From Ornithodoros turicata (lineage: Eukaryota > Arthropoda > Arachnida > Ixodida > Argasidae), in NCBI RefSeq assembly GCF_037126465.1, contig NC_088201.1, positions 67,726,879 to 67,790,878 on the forward strand: a stretch of DNA of 64,000 bases, given 5' to 3'. The notes beneath the pieces were generated by a model, which was not told the DNA's origin, ran no database searches, and saw only the letters and a list, made by a program, of their open reading frames with translations. Shown here one piece after another: positions 51,937 to 62,270 of this stretch. Positions within the stretch are counted from its first letter, which is position 1, and every line of letters begins with the position of its first letter. Both the position numbers and the translations under genes were made by a program.

Positions 51937-52589
51937 CAGGGATTTCCCTACACCCCCCCCCCCCAGGGGGGTGTACACCCTCCCTACATTTTTGCAACCC
52001 CTCCCCTGAAATTTCTCAGGTGACCCCACCTAGCTCGGCCACCAACACGTTCTGGTAGTGTGTCCGGCACAGCGAATTACATCCTGTACTGTCAAACTTG
52101 GGCTGTAGCACCACAGTCATGCAGATCATCGTACCATGCATTTGTCCAAAATTATTTGAAAGTGACTGTTCAATGCACATATCGAGCGCATATACGAGCA
52201 AAAATGCGTGCGGCCACGCAAACTCAGTGTGGATCATCAAGAACCATTTGTGCCCCATTCAATCAAGCGAGGTATTCTGCTTTTTTCCTCTAAGGTTTTC
52301 ACCGTTGGTTGCTAGGTATTCATTGAGATTGATGAGATAAGGTGCTAGTCCTTTTTCTTTGTCGGTCGTGTGACTATGCATCTTAATGTTGAAATGCCGT
52401 TCATAATGAATCTGCATTCTAATAACATGTACAAACAAAACGGGAAAGCTGTGCAGATATGTCACCATTGTGCCATGATTCTTTCCGTGTCTAAGAAAAA
52501 ATTCCGTAAGTGGAACCTTTACCAAGCGTAACATACCCCCCTTGAAAGCTCCCCCCCCCCCCAGCAGTGAATTTCTGGGGAAATCACTG
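51937..52589. mobile_element. hAT-type non-autonomous element, exact 8-bp TSD
   Basis: Ends CAGGGATTTCCCTACACCCC and (inverted) CAGTGATTTCCCCAGAAATT. Exact GTAACGTA at 51929-51936 and 52590-52597. C-runs near both ends lie in inverted relation in part. 653 bp, no transposase. Confidence 0.88.
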
Positions 52590-52597
52590 GTAACGTA

Positions 52598-53332
52598 TCA
52601 ATGTTCGAAAGATCAAGCAAAAAGAAGATTGCTTGCTTCCGCGTGCGATATGCACAGTTGTTCGCGTGAGGAGCGCTGCCTCAAGCAGCACAGTGTACTG
52701 AAAGTGCTATGGGGGTGGACGGGTACGTAGAACAGATCCGTGTAACTAAAGAACATTGATAAGACACATACCGTCCAACCCCCATTGCACCAGACTTTCA
52801 GTACATTCTGCCTGCTTGGGGGCCAATGCAATATCTTTTCTACACCGGTTCCCGAGAGGGAGTAGATGAATGGGCACGAAATGAACACGAACGGACACGA
52901 AAATGAAAGAAAAACACACGGAAAAATAACGGAACTCGGCAAACGGCAGTCCACGCGTGCACAGTTCTTGTGACAACCACCGGGTGGCAGCACTAATGGC
53001 GGCGCCCATTCCTTGAATCGCGTTTTGTGTATAGAATCGGCCAATGATCTAATTATGCTCCTTACAGACTTTACGAAGGTTCGTCTCCCGAAGATGATTG
53101 TGCAGTGTGGTCTATTCATACAATTTCCAGACATTTATAAGAAGTAAGAGTGAATTTAAAGAACTGCGGCACATCAGGGATCCCGAAGTAAAGAATCATT
53201 TCTCCACTTACAACATTGAGCGGAAGTTAGCGGGGCGGTTTTACGAACTATTGGTGAGGACCGTGCAGACTTCACTAAAAAAAAGTGTTGGGAAGGCCGC
53301 TTCTGGGCCCGCTCGCACGAAACAATCCTCGG
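52598..53332. other. No gene recognised
   Basis: Short inverted similarity around CAGACTTTCAGTACATTCTG (52792) and CAGTGTACTGAAAGTGCTAT (52690) suggests a small foldback of about 150 bp; not delimited. Confidence 0.3.
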
Positions 53333-53334
53333 TA

Positions 53335-54909
53335 CACTCTAAAAACGGTGACACTTTAGTGACACGTGAAATTGGTGTGACACTTTGGGGCGAGCCCAAA
53401 CTTGGATTTGGAATGTGTCACAGAGTGAACTTAGTCCATATACAGTTACCGGAAACGCGTTTTTGTTGCCGCCGAAGTGGCTGAGGTGCCGTAGATGATT
53501 ACTGAAGCCTGGGAGGGCGTTTGAACACTGGAGTTGTGACACTTGCCGCAGCTGCGGCCGTTGCCCGTGACACATGGTTTGATATTTTCGCTGTTTGAAC
53601 GCTTCGGATCTCTATGTTTTCTCATTCAGCTACCAACAATGGGCAAGTCTTTGGCCAGTTCAAGCGAGGACGCTCACGAGGTTTCTCGCGTCCGGTTTTA
53701 TCTGCTAATGTAGCTTATTTAACTCGCTTTCGGTAATACTGTGACGACTCAGACGTTGATGTTACTGGAACATCTCAAGGAATCTGTGCGTATGACCTAT
53801 GCTAGTGCCTGTCATATATGAGGTCACACCGTTCACATGCGTGTGCACGGCAGGATGGTGCATCATGTGAGGGCATCCTTCAGTGAAGCACGGACGTATC
53901 GGTAAGTTCTTTGGGATTTGTTTTCTTTTCGAAACGACGAACGCAATGCAATCATGGGAATACAGGAGGCTGGAGGAAAAATTGGAGCAAAATGTGCCGC
54001 ATTGTCTCTGTGTCTCTGCCCCCTGTCGAACGCGAGCACACTTTCGGAAACCCCACATTGCTTTCCCTAAAGCATTAGGAAATACTTGACTTTATGCATG
54101 TGAAATTGTTACCAAGCAGACAATCGCATCCGCGCGTCTGCACCACGGGCACGACGCGTATTCGCGTAATGAGCGTCCTTCACCAGTGCATCTGTGCGGC
54201 ATAATTCTTTGACATCCGAAATCGCAAATTTGACATTTGAATTCTTTGACATCCGAAAGCGCACTCAATGCACTACCAAGATTGTCAGGATTGAGATTGA
54301 GACAATACACTCAACTTTTATGCAACTAGGCGATGTTACGACCACGAGGGCAACGTCACGACTGACGCCGTGGGGGAATGTCCGTCCTGTGCCGACATCA
54401 TATGGCTCAAAGTATCTGAGGAAAACCCAGGAAATACCCCAAGCAGCACAGCCGGCATCTCTGTGAGGCCGACAACCGCAAGCCCTTTCGCTAGCACCAC
54501 CAGCACAGTAGTGACCACGACACCACCTGCACTTTAAACACAGAGCTCATCGCATAGCACGCCGACGCTAAGGCATCGCATAGGCGCCGAGGCTAAGCCA
54601 TTTCGGGACACTTATCATAACTGCATAAGTGTCCTAAAAAGGCTTGCGCCTCCTGTTTTCAGCTAACCGACGGTGATAAATGCATCATTCTGTACCATGG
54701 TTGGCCTTCGGCGTGCTATGCGGTGAAGCCCTGTTTTTAGAGTGTGCGACGTTTTTTGTGACACTTGTTGCGGGAGCTCTCGTGACACATGCTTCAAAAA
54801 GCAAAAAGGAACAAAAAGCGTCTGGAAGTGACACTTGAGCAAAGCGTCACTTTTTTGCAAAAAAGTGACGCTTGCAACGCGTCACAAAAGTGTCACCATT
54901 TTTAGAGTG
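53335..54909. mobile_element. TA-flanked non-autonomous element, 1.6 kb
   Basis: Ends CACTCTAAAAACGGTGACAC and (inverted) CACTCTAAAAATGGTGACAC, TA at 53333-53334 and 54910-54911. GTGACAC(TT) recurs many times in both subterminal regions. Inside are a minus-strand SINE (54370-54470) and a partial end of a related element (GCGTGCTATGCGGTGAAG..TTTTTAGAGTG, about 54710-54749). No transposase. Confidence 0.8.
54370..54470 (-). repeat. Truncated tRNA-SINE body
   Basis: Minus strand GCCGGCTGTGCTGCTTGGGG, TTCCTGGGTTTTCCTCAG and GATGTCGGCACAGGACGG match the body of the SINE at 25373-25666. tRNA head missing. Confidence 0.7.
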
Positions 54910-54911
54910 TA

Positions 54912-56291
54912 CGGTCCTCAATGCTCACCTTCCTCAAGCATTTCGTTCCTCATCTGAGGAATTTATGGGTTGCAGCAGAAAGTGGCTTGCACGAACGCTT
55001 TGAGAGGTGTCCTAATTTGAGTGGACCGTTGCTAGGAACTTCCGGCAGGCTGTTATTGGCGAAACGGCCTCCAAAAGCTCCTCCTCGAAGAAAAACAGCG
55101 TCATTTCGCGTTTAGAACAACCAGCGATCGCTCTTGGCGGCACTGTCGTCTGCTTCTGGCATCGCCCCATAGAATTTTGCAAATCCACAAGTGCGAGCGA
55201 TTGTTCCATTTTCACTCTTATACACGTATTTGTACTTTTTGTAAATAAATGAACCTCACATTACCCACTGTCTCTTCGTGTGTCTCAGGGTGCAGGAGAA
55301 AGTCATGCCCTGGACACCGACTAAATGCGCAAGGTAATAACTGAAGTAGAAGTTGCGATAAATTCACGTCCCATAACATCCCTCTGCAGCGACAGCAATG
55401 AGAACAAACAAGTGTCTCCATCGAACTTTCTCGTTCGTAGGCGCCTTACCTCACTGCCCACGCCACAGTGAAAAGATGTTACATCAACGCCAAATTCATT
55501 GCACGACCATCTGGACCAGTCGCTAAAAGGAAATCGCCTGTTGCTGGAAGCGGTGGCGCAAGGAGTATACTTGTGGAGCTTCCGTTCGCTCATGCATCGA
55601 AAGCCGTGAAATCTTAAAGCTGAAAGCTTAATTTATGGAAGAGATACCAAGGCATCAGAGCTTGCGACATGTGGCTGCCGGACGGGACTACACGACGACG
55701 ACGACCAGTACAGTTCCTTTACCCTTTAGAACTGGCGAACGATAAAATGAGTACAGCTGATTTTCTTTTTTTTCTTTTTTTTTGGGAGGGGGGGGGGAGA
55801 GTGTTTGAAACTAGGCAATGACAGGATGGCGCTGGGAGAGCGGAAGAAAAGGAATTTTTGCACGGGGATCGTAGGCTTTTTTTGTTTGTTTGTTTGTTTG
55901 GGGGGTGACGTTTCGGAACGCGGAGCGCGAGACACGGTCGCAGTCAAATAGGTTCTTAGTAATATCGAAGGCCTTGTCTTCGTAAGCGTAGCAGCTCTGC
56001 ACACCCCACAAGCTTGTGTCAGCTATCACTAAGAAGTGCCACTCGTTTCGGTATTGGCTATTGGAGGCTAGGTTGATAGTAGAGTATTTGGTTTCTTAAA
56101 GCAATTTGTCGGAGAAGCTTATTATGATTTATTGCAACAGCTACATCATGCATTAGGACATATATGTATAATGAAACTAAACCTATTTGTTGATAGAGGA
56201 AGTCCTGTTTCAAATTATCCTCAAAATTGGATCTGCCATGCAAGAGGCTTGGTTTTAGGGAATTTGGCTTTATTGCATGGGCTACCTACCG
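54912..56291. other. No gene recognised
   Basis: T- and G-runs at 55762-55800 and (TTTG)n at 55879-55899. No element termini paired. Confidence 0.35.
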
Positions 56292-57530
56292 TGGACTATT
56301 CTCTAGAGAACTGGCCTAGGATTTTCCCTCTCCCTCGCGCGCCCCGCCCACCCGGAGCGCGCCAATGGGAGGACGCGTGGGCGGAGTCGACTTTCATTGC
56401 CATCTGGGGGCAGAGGTTCGAACGTAGACGGAGACGTGCTTTTCGCGATGCTATGTCCACTGGGTCGTTCCATTCACCATGGCCCTGAGTTGGCCCGTGT
56501 TCCAGAGATGGCGCTGCTCGATCTGTGAACCTAGGGACGCGCGTTCCTTGGGACCACGAAAATGGTCGGCGATAAGTACACTGTGTCTGAGCGATGCTCG
56601 CGTTTGTCTGTTTGTTTGTTTTTGCTTTTAATGAACGTTTTATGATGGCTTGTTTTTGCTTTTAGTAAACGCTTCATGATCGGAGTCTCTGAGCGATGCC
56701 CGCGTTTGTTTGTTTTTGCTTTTAATGAACGTTTCATGATCGGCGTCCCTGAGCGATGGCCGCGTTTGTTTGTTTGTTTGTTTGTTTTTGCTTTTAATAA
56801 ACGCTTCATGATCGGCGTCCTTGGGCGATGCCCGCGTTTGTTTGCTTTATTAAACATATGGAACACGCGTTGTTAGAATGATCTTGATAAGACGTCCGCG
56901 TTCATTAAAAGCAAAACAAACAAACACGGCCATCGCTCAGGGACGCCGATCATGAAACGTTCATTAAAAGCAAAAACAAGCCATCATAAAACGTTCATTA
57001 AAAGCAAAAGCAAACAAACAAACAAACGCGGGCATCGCTCAGAGACTCCGATCATGAAGCGTTTATTAAAAGCAAAAACAAACAAACAAACGCGGGCATC
57101 GCTCAGGGACGCCGATCATGAAACGTTTATTAAAAGCAAAAACGAGCCATCATGAAACGTTTATTAAAAGCAAAAACAAGCCATCATAAAACGTTCATTA
57201 AAAGCAAAAACAAACAGACAAACGCGAGCATCGCTCAGACACAGTACTTATCGCCGACCATTTTCGTGGTCCCAAGGAACGCACGTCCCTAGGTTCACAA
57301 ATCGAGCAGCGCCATCTCTGGAACACGGGCCACCTCAGGGCCACGGTGAATGGAACGACCCAGTGGTCGTAGCATCGCGAAAAGCACGTCTCCGTCTACG
57401 TTCGAACCTCTGCCCCAGATGGCAATGAAAGTCGACTCCGCCCACGCGTCCTCCCATTGGCGCGCTCCGGGTGGGCGGGGCGCGCGAGGGAGAGGGAAAA
57501 TTCTAGGCCAGTTCTCTAGAGAATAGTCCA
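56292..57530. mobile_element. Foldback element, 1.24 kb palindrome with repeat-array arms
   Basis: Starts TGGACTATTCTCTAGAGAAC and ends with its complement. Each arm has a ~270-bp GC-rich outer part (TTTTCCCTCTCCCTCGCGCG, GCGCCAATGGGAGGACGCGT) followed by an array of ~55-85-bp units with TTGCTTTTAATGAACG, TTTCATGATCGGCGTCCCTG and AGCGATGCCCGCG, four to five copies per arm. The centre is at about 56880. Arms are nearly identical. No clear target duplication; no coding. Confidence 0.88.
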
Positions 57531-58838
57531 GTGCCCGTCTCCTGACATACTTACGTAATATAATCCCAGCCATCCCAGCCAATATAGCCAGCAATATCAA
57601 TAAGTAAGTAGCTAAATATATTGTTGCGTCACATATAATAACAGGCGCATAAGAGACACTGCAAAAGATACATGGAACTGTGTCTTAAATAGGCATCGTA
57701 GGGAATAATATTGTAATGGAAGCAAGTGCTTTGTAATCGAGAAGCCGTTGTCGATGAGAATTGTTACGTGTTTGGATGAACAGCGTATAATATGCTGTAC
57801 AGGGATCCAATCTTGAACTCGCCCATAGCAAGCGTTAACGTTAAGATCTTCAAAACGTCACACGGCGACCCGTGAAAACCGTTTTGATAGGCCGTGATTT
57901 GAAATGACCGTTGCAATTGGTCCTCCACCACCACCGTCACCGCCCTGGCACGACAGCTCGTGGCGAATCACGGACGAAATGATGCACGTAACGCGCGTCA
58001 CACCATAACGACACGTTGAAGATCAGGGTCCAGGAGCCGTGTCTGTAATTTCTGGCGATGGTACATTCGCTTTTGGACGTACGTACACATGCAGAGATCG
58101 GGCGCTACAAGCAAGAACCGTTGCTTTCATCGCGCAAGACAGCCACTTTGCTCAATGTGACTTTCTCAGCGCCATTTGTTCAGTCGTTGGAAATGGTAAC
58201 TCAGCCTTACAACGATAGTCCTTACAGCAATTTGTGAAGCGTGGCCCCACAATATCATTGCCAATGCCATTATCAACACCATTGATTTTTTTAGTGCGGA
58301 GCACTAAGCATTCAGCAAAAAGAATTAATTAAAGTTAAATATATTAATGTTGTTGTTGTTCAGCTCAGCACTCAGCTATTCTGATCAACGACAGTTAAAC
58401 TGCAGCAGAAAATGAATAGAAAAGCGCACAGACTCACGTTGCCACGCAGTAGCCACCCCAGCAGTTGTCTCGAGTCGTCTCCCGAGTCTCGAGTTGGCGC
58501 CCAGTTCTGAAGTCCACCACTATCCTTGTGGTGACACACTAATCTCTCTCGTTGCATTAAGGTCACGTTCGCATCCTCGCTTACCCTACGGATTTATTTT
58601 CTAGTAGCCTCCGCTTTCGCAGTGAGATTTAGAGTCAATACAAGGAGTGCTTATCGCTTTAGCTCAGAGCCTACGGCCAGTTCGCCTGCGTATAGGCTGT
58701 CTCAACTTCCATTTCAAACTGACACGATGGAAGGAAGAAAATAATGCCCAATAAAAGAGCGAGAGGAATACACATCCGATCGCAACTCCTACACCAGCGG
58801 CTTGGCCTGCCGAGTGGGTAAAAAGCATCCGCTCATTT
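57531..58838. other. No gene recognised
   Basis: No ORF or element ends. (GTT)n at 58349-58361 could be a LINE tail like that at 20600, but no coding precedes it. Confidence 0.35.
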
Positions 58839-58846
58839 ATGATAGC

Positions 58847-59072
58847 CAAGGTATGTGCTGAAGACTAGAAGGTGGTGGGTTCGAATCCTACCACCGGCTG
58901 TGCTCTCCAAGTCTCCCCCGAGATTTCCGGCAGACTCTCGAGACGAATGTCGGCACAGTTTCCCCCGAAGTCAAGGATACCATATGAACCCCCTGTCCTC
59001 AATCTGTCTTACGTGTGTACGCCGCTTATGGCCACAGTTGCTACGCAGCGCTAACAGGGAATAAAAATTCAC
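58847..59072 (+). mobile_element. tRNA-derived SINE, exact 8-bp TSD
   Basis: B box GGGTTCGAATCCTACC at about 58877, then CGGCTGTGCT and GAATGTCGGCACAGTTTCCC as in 25373-25666. ATGATAGC at 58839-58846 and 59073-59080. A different tail from the 25373 copy. Confidence 0.75.
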
Positions 59073-59639
59073 ATGATAGCTATATAATGCGAGCATTAAT
59101 AAATGGTAATTTGCCGGCGTCTGGTGATCATATCCTGTTACAAAATATTAGATGCTGTACGATGTTTATGCGCCCTTATCCTCGATTATCTCCCGTTTAA
59201 ATTCTTCCCTGGAATTCTCTAACAATGAAGCCTTCGGGAAAATTGGACAGGGCCACATGGTGTACAGCACGTAGACTTCTTGAATTCCTACGTGTCTACG
59301 GGCAAATAAATGGAGTCTGTACTCATCGTGGACGCCCGCATTATGTCCTGTACCATCCTGCATTCGTGAGTGGATCTGCGTTTCTCCTGCTTTCTGCTGT
59401 AGGTAAAGGGCAGGGCACAAGACCTTGCCCGTGTAAACTGAAAAAAAAAAACGTAGAAAAATAAACGATGTGCGGTCGTGCAGCCAGGTTGGGATTGAAA
59501 GAGACGTATGGGCTCTCATCTGTCTTAATTTGTTCTTCTTGGGCAACAGACAGAATAAATCAGAACAGCCGGTTGTGAACCTCTGCAGCGAAATACGAGT
59601 ATAGTTATTCTTTGTGTGTGTGTGTGTGTGTGAGGTGTA

Positions 59640-59800
59640 TTAGGAACGTGATAACGTGTAAAAGCGCGTTTGATGTCCAGCAAAACCGATACCACGATCC
59701 CTCGATGAGTACGACGAAGGGTTTGAGTAGGTTGCTGCACACTGAGTCCGAACAAAAAAAAAGTTGAGAGAAATAATCGACTACCCTCGTCAACAGCTTG
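59640..59800 (-). pseudogene. Short LINE RT fragment
   Basis: Minus strand QPTQTLRRTHRGIVVSVLLD then IKRAF resembles RT motif A of non-LTR elements. A (GT)n run at 59613-59633 borders it. Too short to classify. Confidence 0.35.
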
Positions 59801-60185
59801 CAACGATCCTTAGGACTTGTTGACTTTATCGCCATCCGTGATGTCCGACTTTACTACGCAACTTTCCGAGCTGTAGCAGAAAAATGACCAGTGCCTTGGG
59901 ACCCCAGGAAAGCGGAGGCATCTTTCTCTTTAATACAAGCAATAGCGCATACAGCTAAACTATGGTCGCTAGACTTGAATAAGCCCCTGTTATGCAAACT
60001 GACGCAACGGATTGCGGAGTGGGAGCAGTATTGCTACAGGAGCAGGATGGAGGTTTGTGTCCCAGTGTTTGCCAGTCGTACATTATCGCTGACGGAGATA
60101 AATTATTCCGTTACGGAGGAAGAGTATACTTAGCGGTAATGTTCGGCTTGAAAAAGTCTGACGTGTATCTAGATGCCTATTGAAA
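59800..60185 (+). pseudogene. Ty3/gypsy fragment: RT end and RNase H
   Basis: MSDFTTQLSEL (about 59838), then WDPRKAEASFSLIQAIAHTA, LNKPLLCK, and after a one-base shift TDATDCGVGAVLLQEQDGG (RNase H core with catalytic D), ASRTLSLTEINYSVTEEE and LAVMFGLKKSDVYL. This order is typical of gypsy-class pol between RT and integrase. Two frames alternate, so it is inactive; flanking pol domains and LTRs were not found. Confidence 0.8.
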
Positions 60186-60271
60186 AAGCTATGAGTAATT
60201 CATGTAGGTCCTGTATAAAATGATGTAGAAATATATAGGACCCTGTAACATCCTTATACGATATGTAGGAA

Positions 60272-60394
60272 CCTATATAACTTTCGTGCAGGTTATTATA
60301 GGATTCTATACGAGCCCGTGCAGGAGTAATGTGGGAGCCGTACGGTCCTATATAACTTCTGTGCAGGTCATTATAAGATCCTATACGAGCCGAA
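60272..60394 (+). repeat. Two-copy 75-bp direct repeat
   Basis: CCTATATAACTTTCGTGCAG..TATACGAGCC at 60272-60316 recurs with changes at 60347-60391; partial motifs extend to 60210. Confidence 0.75.
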
Positions 60395-60399
60395 TTTAT

Positions 60400-61215
60400 C
60401 TCCCTCCCCCTTCACCTGCATGCTCGCTGCTTGTGAAACATCGCGACGGTTGTCGAGATATTTGGAAATTCTAGGCCTCCGTCGGTACTTCCGACACATT
60501 CAAAATCCCGCAACTGCCGCCCCCGTTCGTCGGATCGAGATCAAAATTTAGGCCCGAACGGGCCTGGAATGGCTCTACGATCGCTCAAATCACACCACAT
60601 GAGCTGATCTCTAGTGGTTGGGAAGTTGTGGGTGGAGACACGTTAGTAACGCCGTTTTTTCGAACTTCGGAGCCTTTTTCGCAAAGCAGCTCGCGTCGGA
60701 CACGGTTCACCTTTGGAGACCATACTGCTCTCGACGCAGCGCACGTGGCAAAATTTACCACAGCTCTCCAACTTTAGCGGTTCTCGTGTGACAGCTTTAC
60801 CGCGTTTGCAGTCGTCCCAATACATGGGACCGACAGCTTTTTTTCTTTTTTTTTTTTCAAAAAAACGTTTGCGTTGCGGTTACAGGGTCGTATTTGCCTT
60901 CGTTGTGACGGTCTCGGTGTGCTCTTTCCAACAGTGTTTGTCCCATAGACGCGTGACGTTCCTTTCTCCCGATATGGGCTTAAAGAGACTCTGACCAGAA
61001 GTTCAACAAATCTTTCGTTTGCATCTATTACGAAGGTATAGTACGCCTCCAAGTCACACACGAAATATTTTGGCTGTGCGCGGCGGCAAAGTTTGCCAAA
61101 CGGGGAGCTGAAAACCAGCTTGGCTTTTCCTCCTCAACTCGCGCAATCGGCACCGAAAGCGCTCTTTGTAGTGGATATTCGCCAATTTCCGTGTGCGTGA
61201 CGTGAATCGTGCGTG
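60400..61215. other. No gene recognised
   Basis: GC-balanced DNA with a T-run at 60838-60858. No paired termini found for the element whose right end is at 61295. Confidence 0.35.
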
Positions 61216-61295
61216 AATCAGGGCTGATAACGATATCATTCAAGATGATGGTTGGCTAGGAGCGTGCTATGCGGTAAAGTACATTTTTAAGAGTG
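61216..61295. mobile_element. Right end of a CACTCTTAAAAATG-family MITE
   Basis: Matches the right arm of the next element (GATAACGATATCATTC, GGAGCGTGCTATGC) and ends TTTTTAAGAGTG before TA 61296-61297. Its left half is not recognisable upstream. Confidence 0.7.
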
Positions 61296-61297
61296 TA

Positions 61298-61546
61298 CAC
61301 TCTTAAAAATGAACTTCACCGCATAGCATGCTCCTAGCCAACCATCACCTCGAATGATATCGTTACTTGCCTTCATTTGTTGAAAACGGGAGGCGTACGC
61401 CTTTTTTGTGACACTTATGCTGTTCATAATTGTCAAAGAAAAGGCGTAGGCCTCCCGTTTGCAACAAATCAGGGCAGATAACGATATCATTCGAGATAAT
61501 GGTTGACTGGGAGCGTGCTATGCAGTGAAGTTCATTTTTAAGAGTG
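61298..61546. mobile_element. Palindromic MITE, TA-flanked
   Basis: Starts CACTCTTAAAAATGAACTTC and ends with its complement; arms of about 115 bp mirror each other to near the centre (GGGAGGCGTACGCC / GGCGTAGGCCTCCC). TA at 61296-61297 and 61547-61548. 249 bp. Confidence 0.85.
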
Positions 61547-61548
61547 TA

Positions 61549-61967
61549 GCACATAATCCCACTCGTAATGCAATGACAATTGCCGAAATAAATTCGCCGA
61601 AAATCCGTGGAAATGAGCCCTTGGCTCCACCTCCTTTTTGACGGTTCGTAGTTTGAGCGCAAAGCTGCGAAGAAAGGAGGTTACATTGACACGCCACAGG
61701 AGGGGGGAAAGGGTTACAAGCTTTACCACGGAACATACACGGGCGGTGAGTGCGGGAATTAGAGCTCTCTTATCAAAAATGATGTCACCCGATGACCTGT
61801 AACCCTTTCCCCCCTCGTGTGGCGTGTCAACGTAACCTCCTTTCTTCGCAGCTTTGCGCTCAACCTACGAGCCGTCAAAAAAGAGGCAGAGCCAAGGGCT
61901 CATTTCCACAGAGTTTCGGCGAATTTATTTCGGCAATTGCCATTGCATTACGAGTGGGATTATGTGC
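61549..61967. mobile_element. Palindromic MITE, TA-flanked
   Basis: GCACATAATCCCACTCGTAA at the left and its complement at the right; arms of about 170 bp (61549-61718, 61798-61967) nearly identical. TA at 61547-61548 and 61968-61969. Confidence 0.85.
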
Positions 61968-61969
61968 TA

Positions 61970-62191
61970 TACTGAGTAAGGGGAACCCATTTCCACAAAG
62001 AAACCGTTTGGTTGCCTTGGGAAATTTCGGAGTTCAATTCAAGAAATTAACTTTCCGTCAATTGAAATGAAATAAAAATGTTACCAATATGTGGCAAAAG
62101 TTATTGGCAGAAAAAAATCCCTTGACCGCATGTCTCTCCGGGGCCTACGTTTTTTACTATGAATTTCTATCATGGTTTGTGGACCACCCTG
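61970..62191. mobile_element. Right part of a TA-flanked element
   Basis: Ends GTTTGTGGACCACCCTG before TA 62192-62193. Contains GGTTGCCTTGGGAAATTTCG..AATTCAAGAAATTAA, similar to the arms of 35846-36755. Left terminus missing. Confidence 0.55.
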
Positions 62192-62225
62192 TATACACCG
62201 CTGAAGCGTCAGTCAACTGCCAAAC

Positions 62226-62270
62226 GTAATAAACTAAAAAATAAAAAATAAAAATAATAATAAAATAAAA
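62226..62270. repeat. A-rich low-complexity run
   Basis: (AAAAAT)n-type sequence. Confidence 0.85.

Noticed and set aside
56531..57155. Coding genes rich in KAKTNKQTNKRGHRS repeats
   Set aside because: These frames are translations of the foldback repeat units and appear on both strands.
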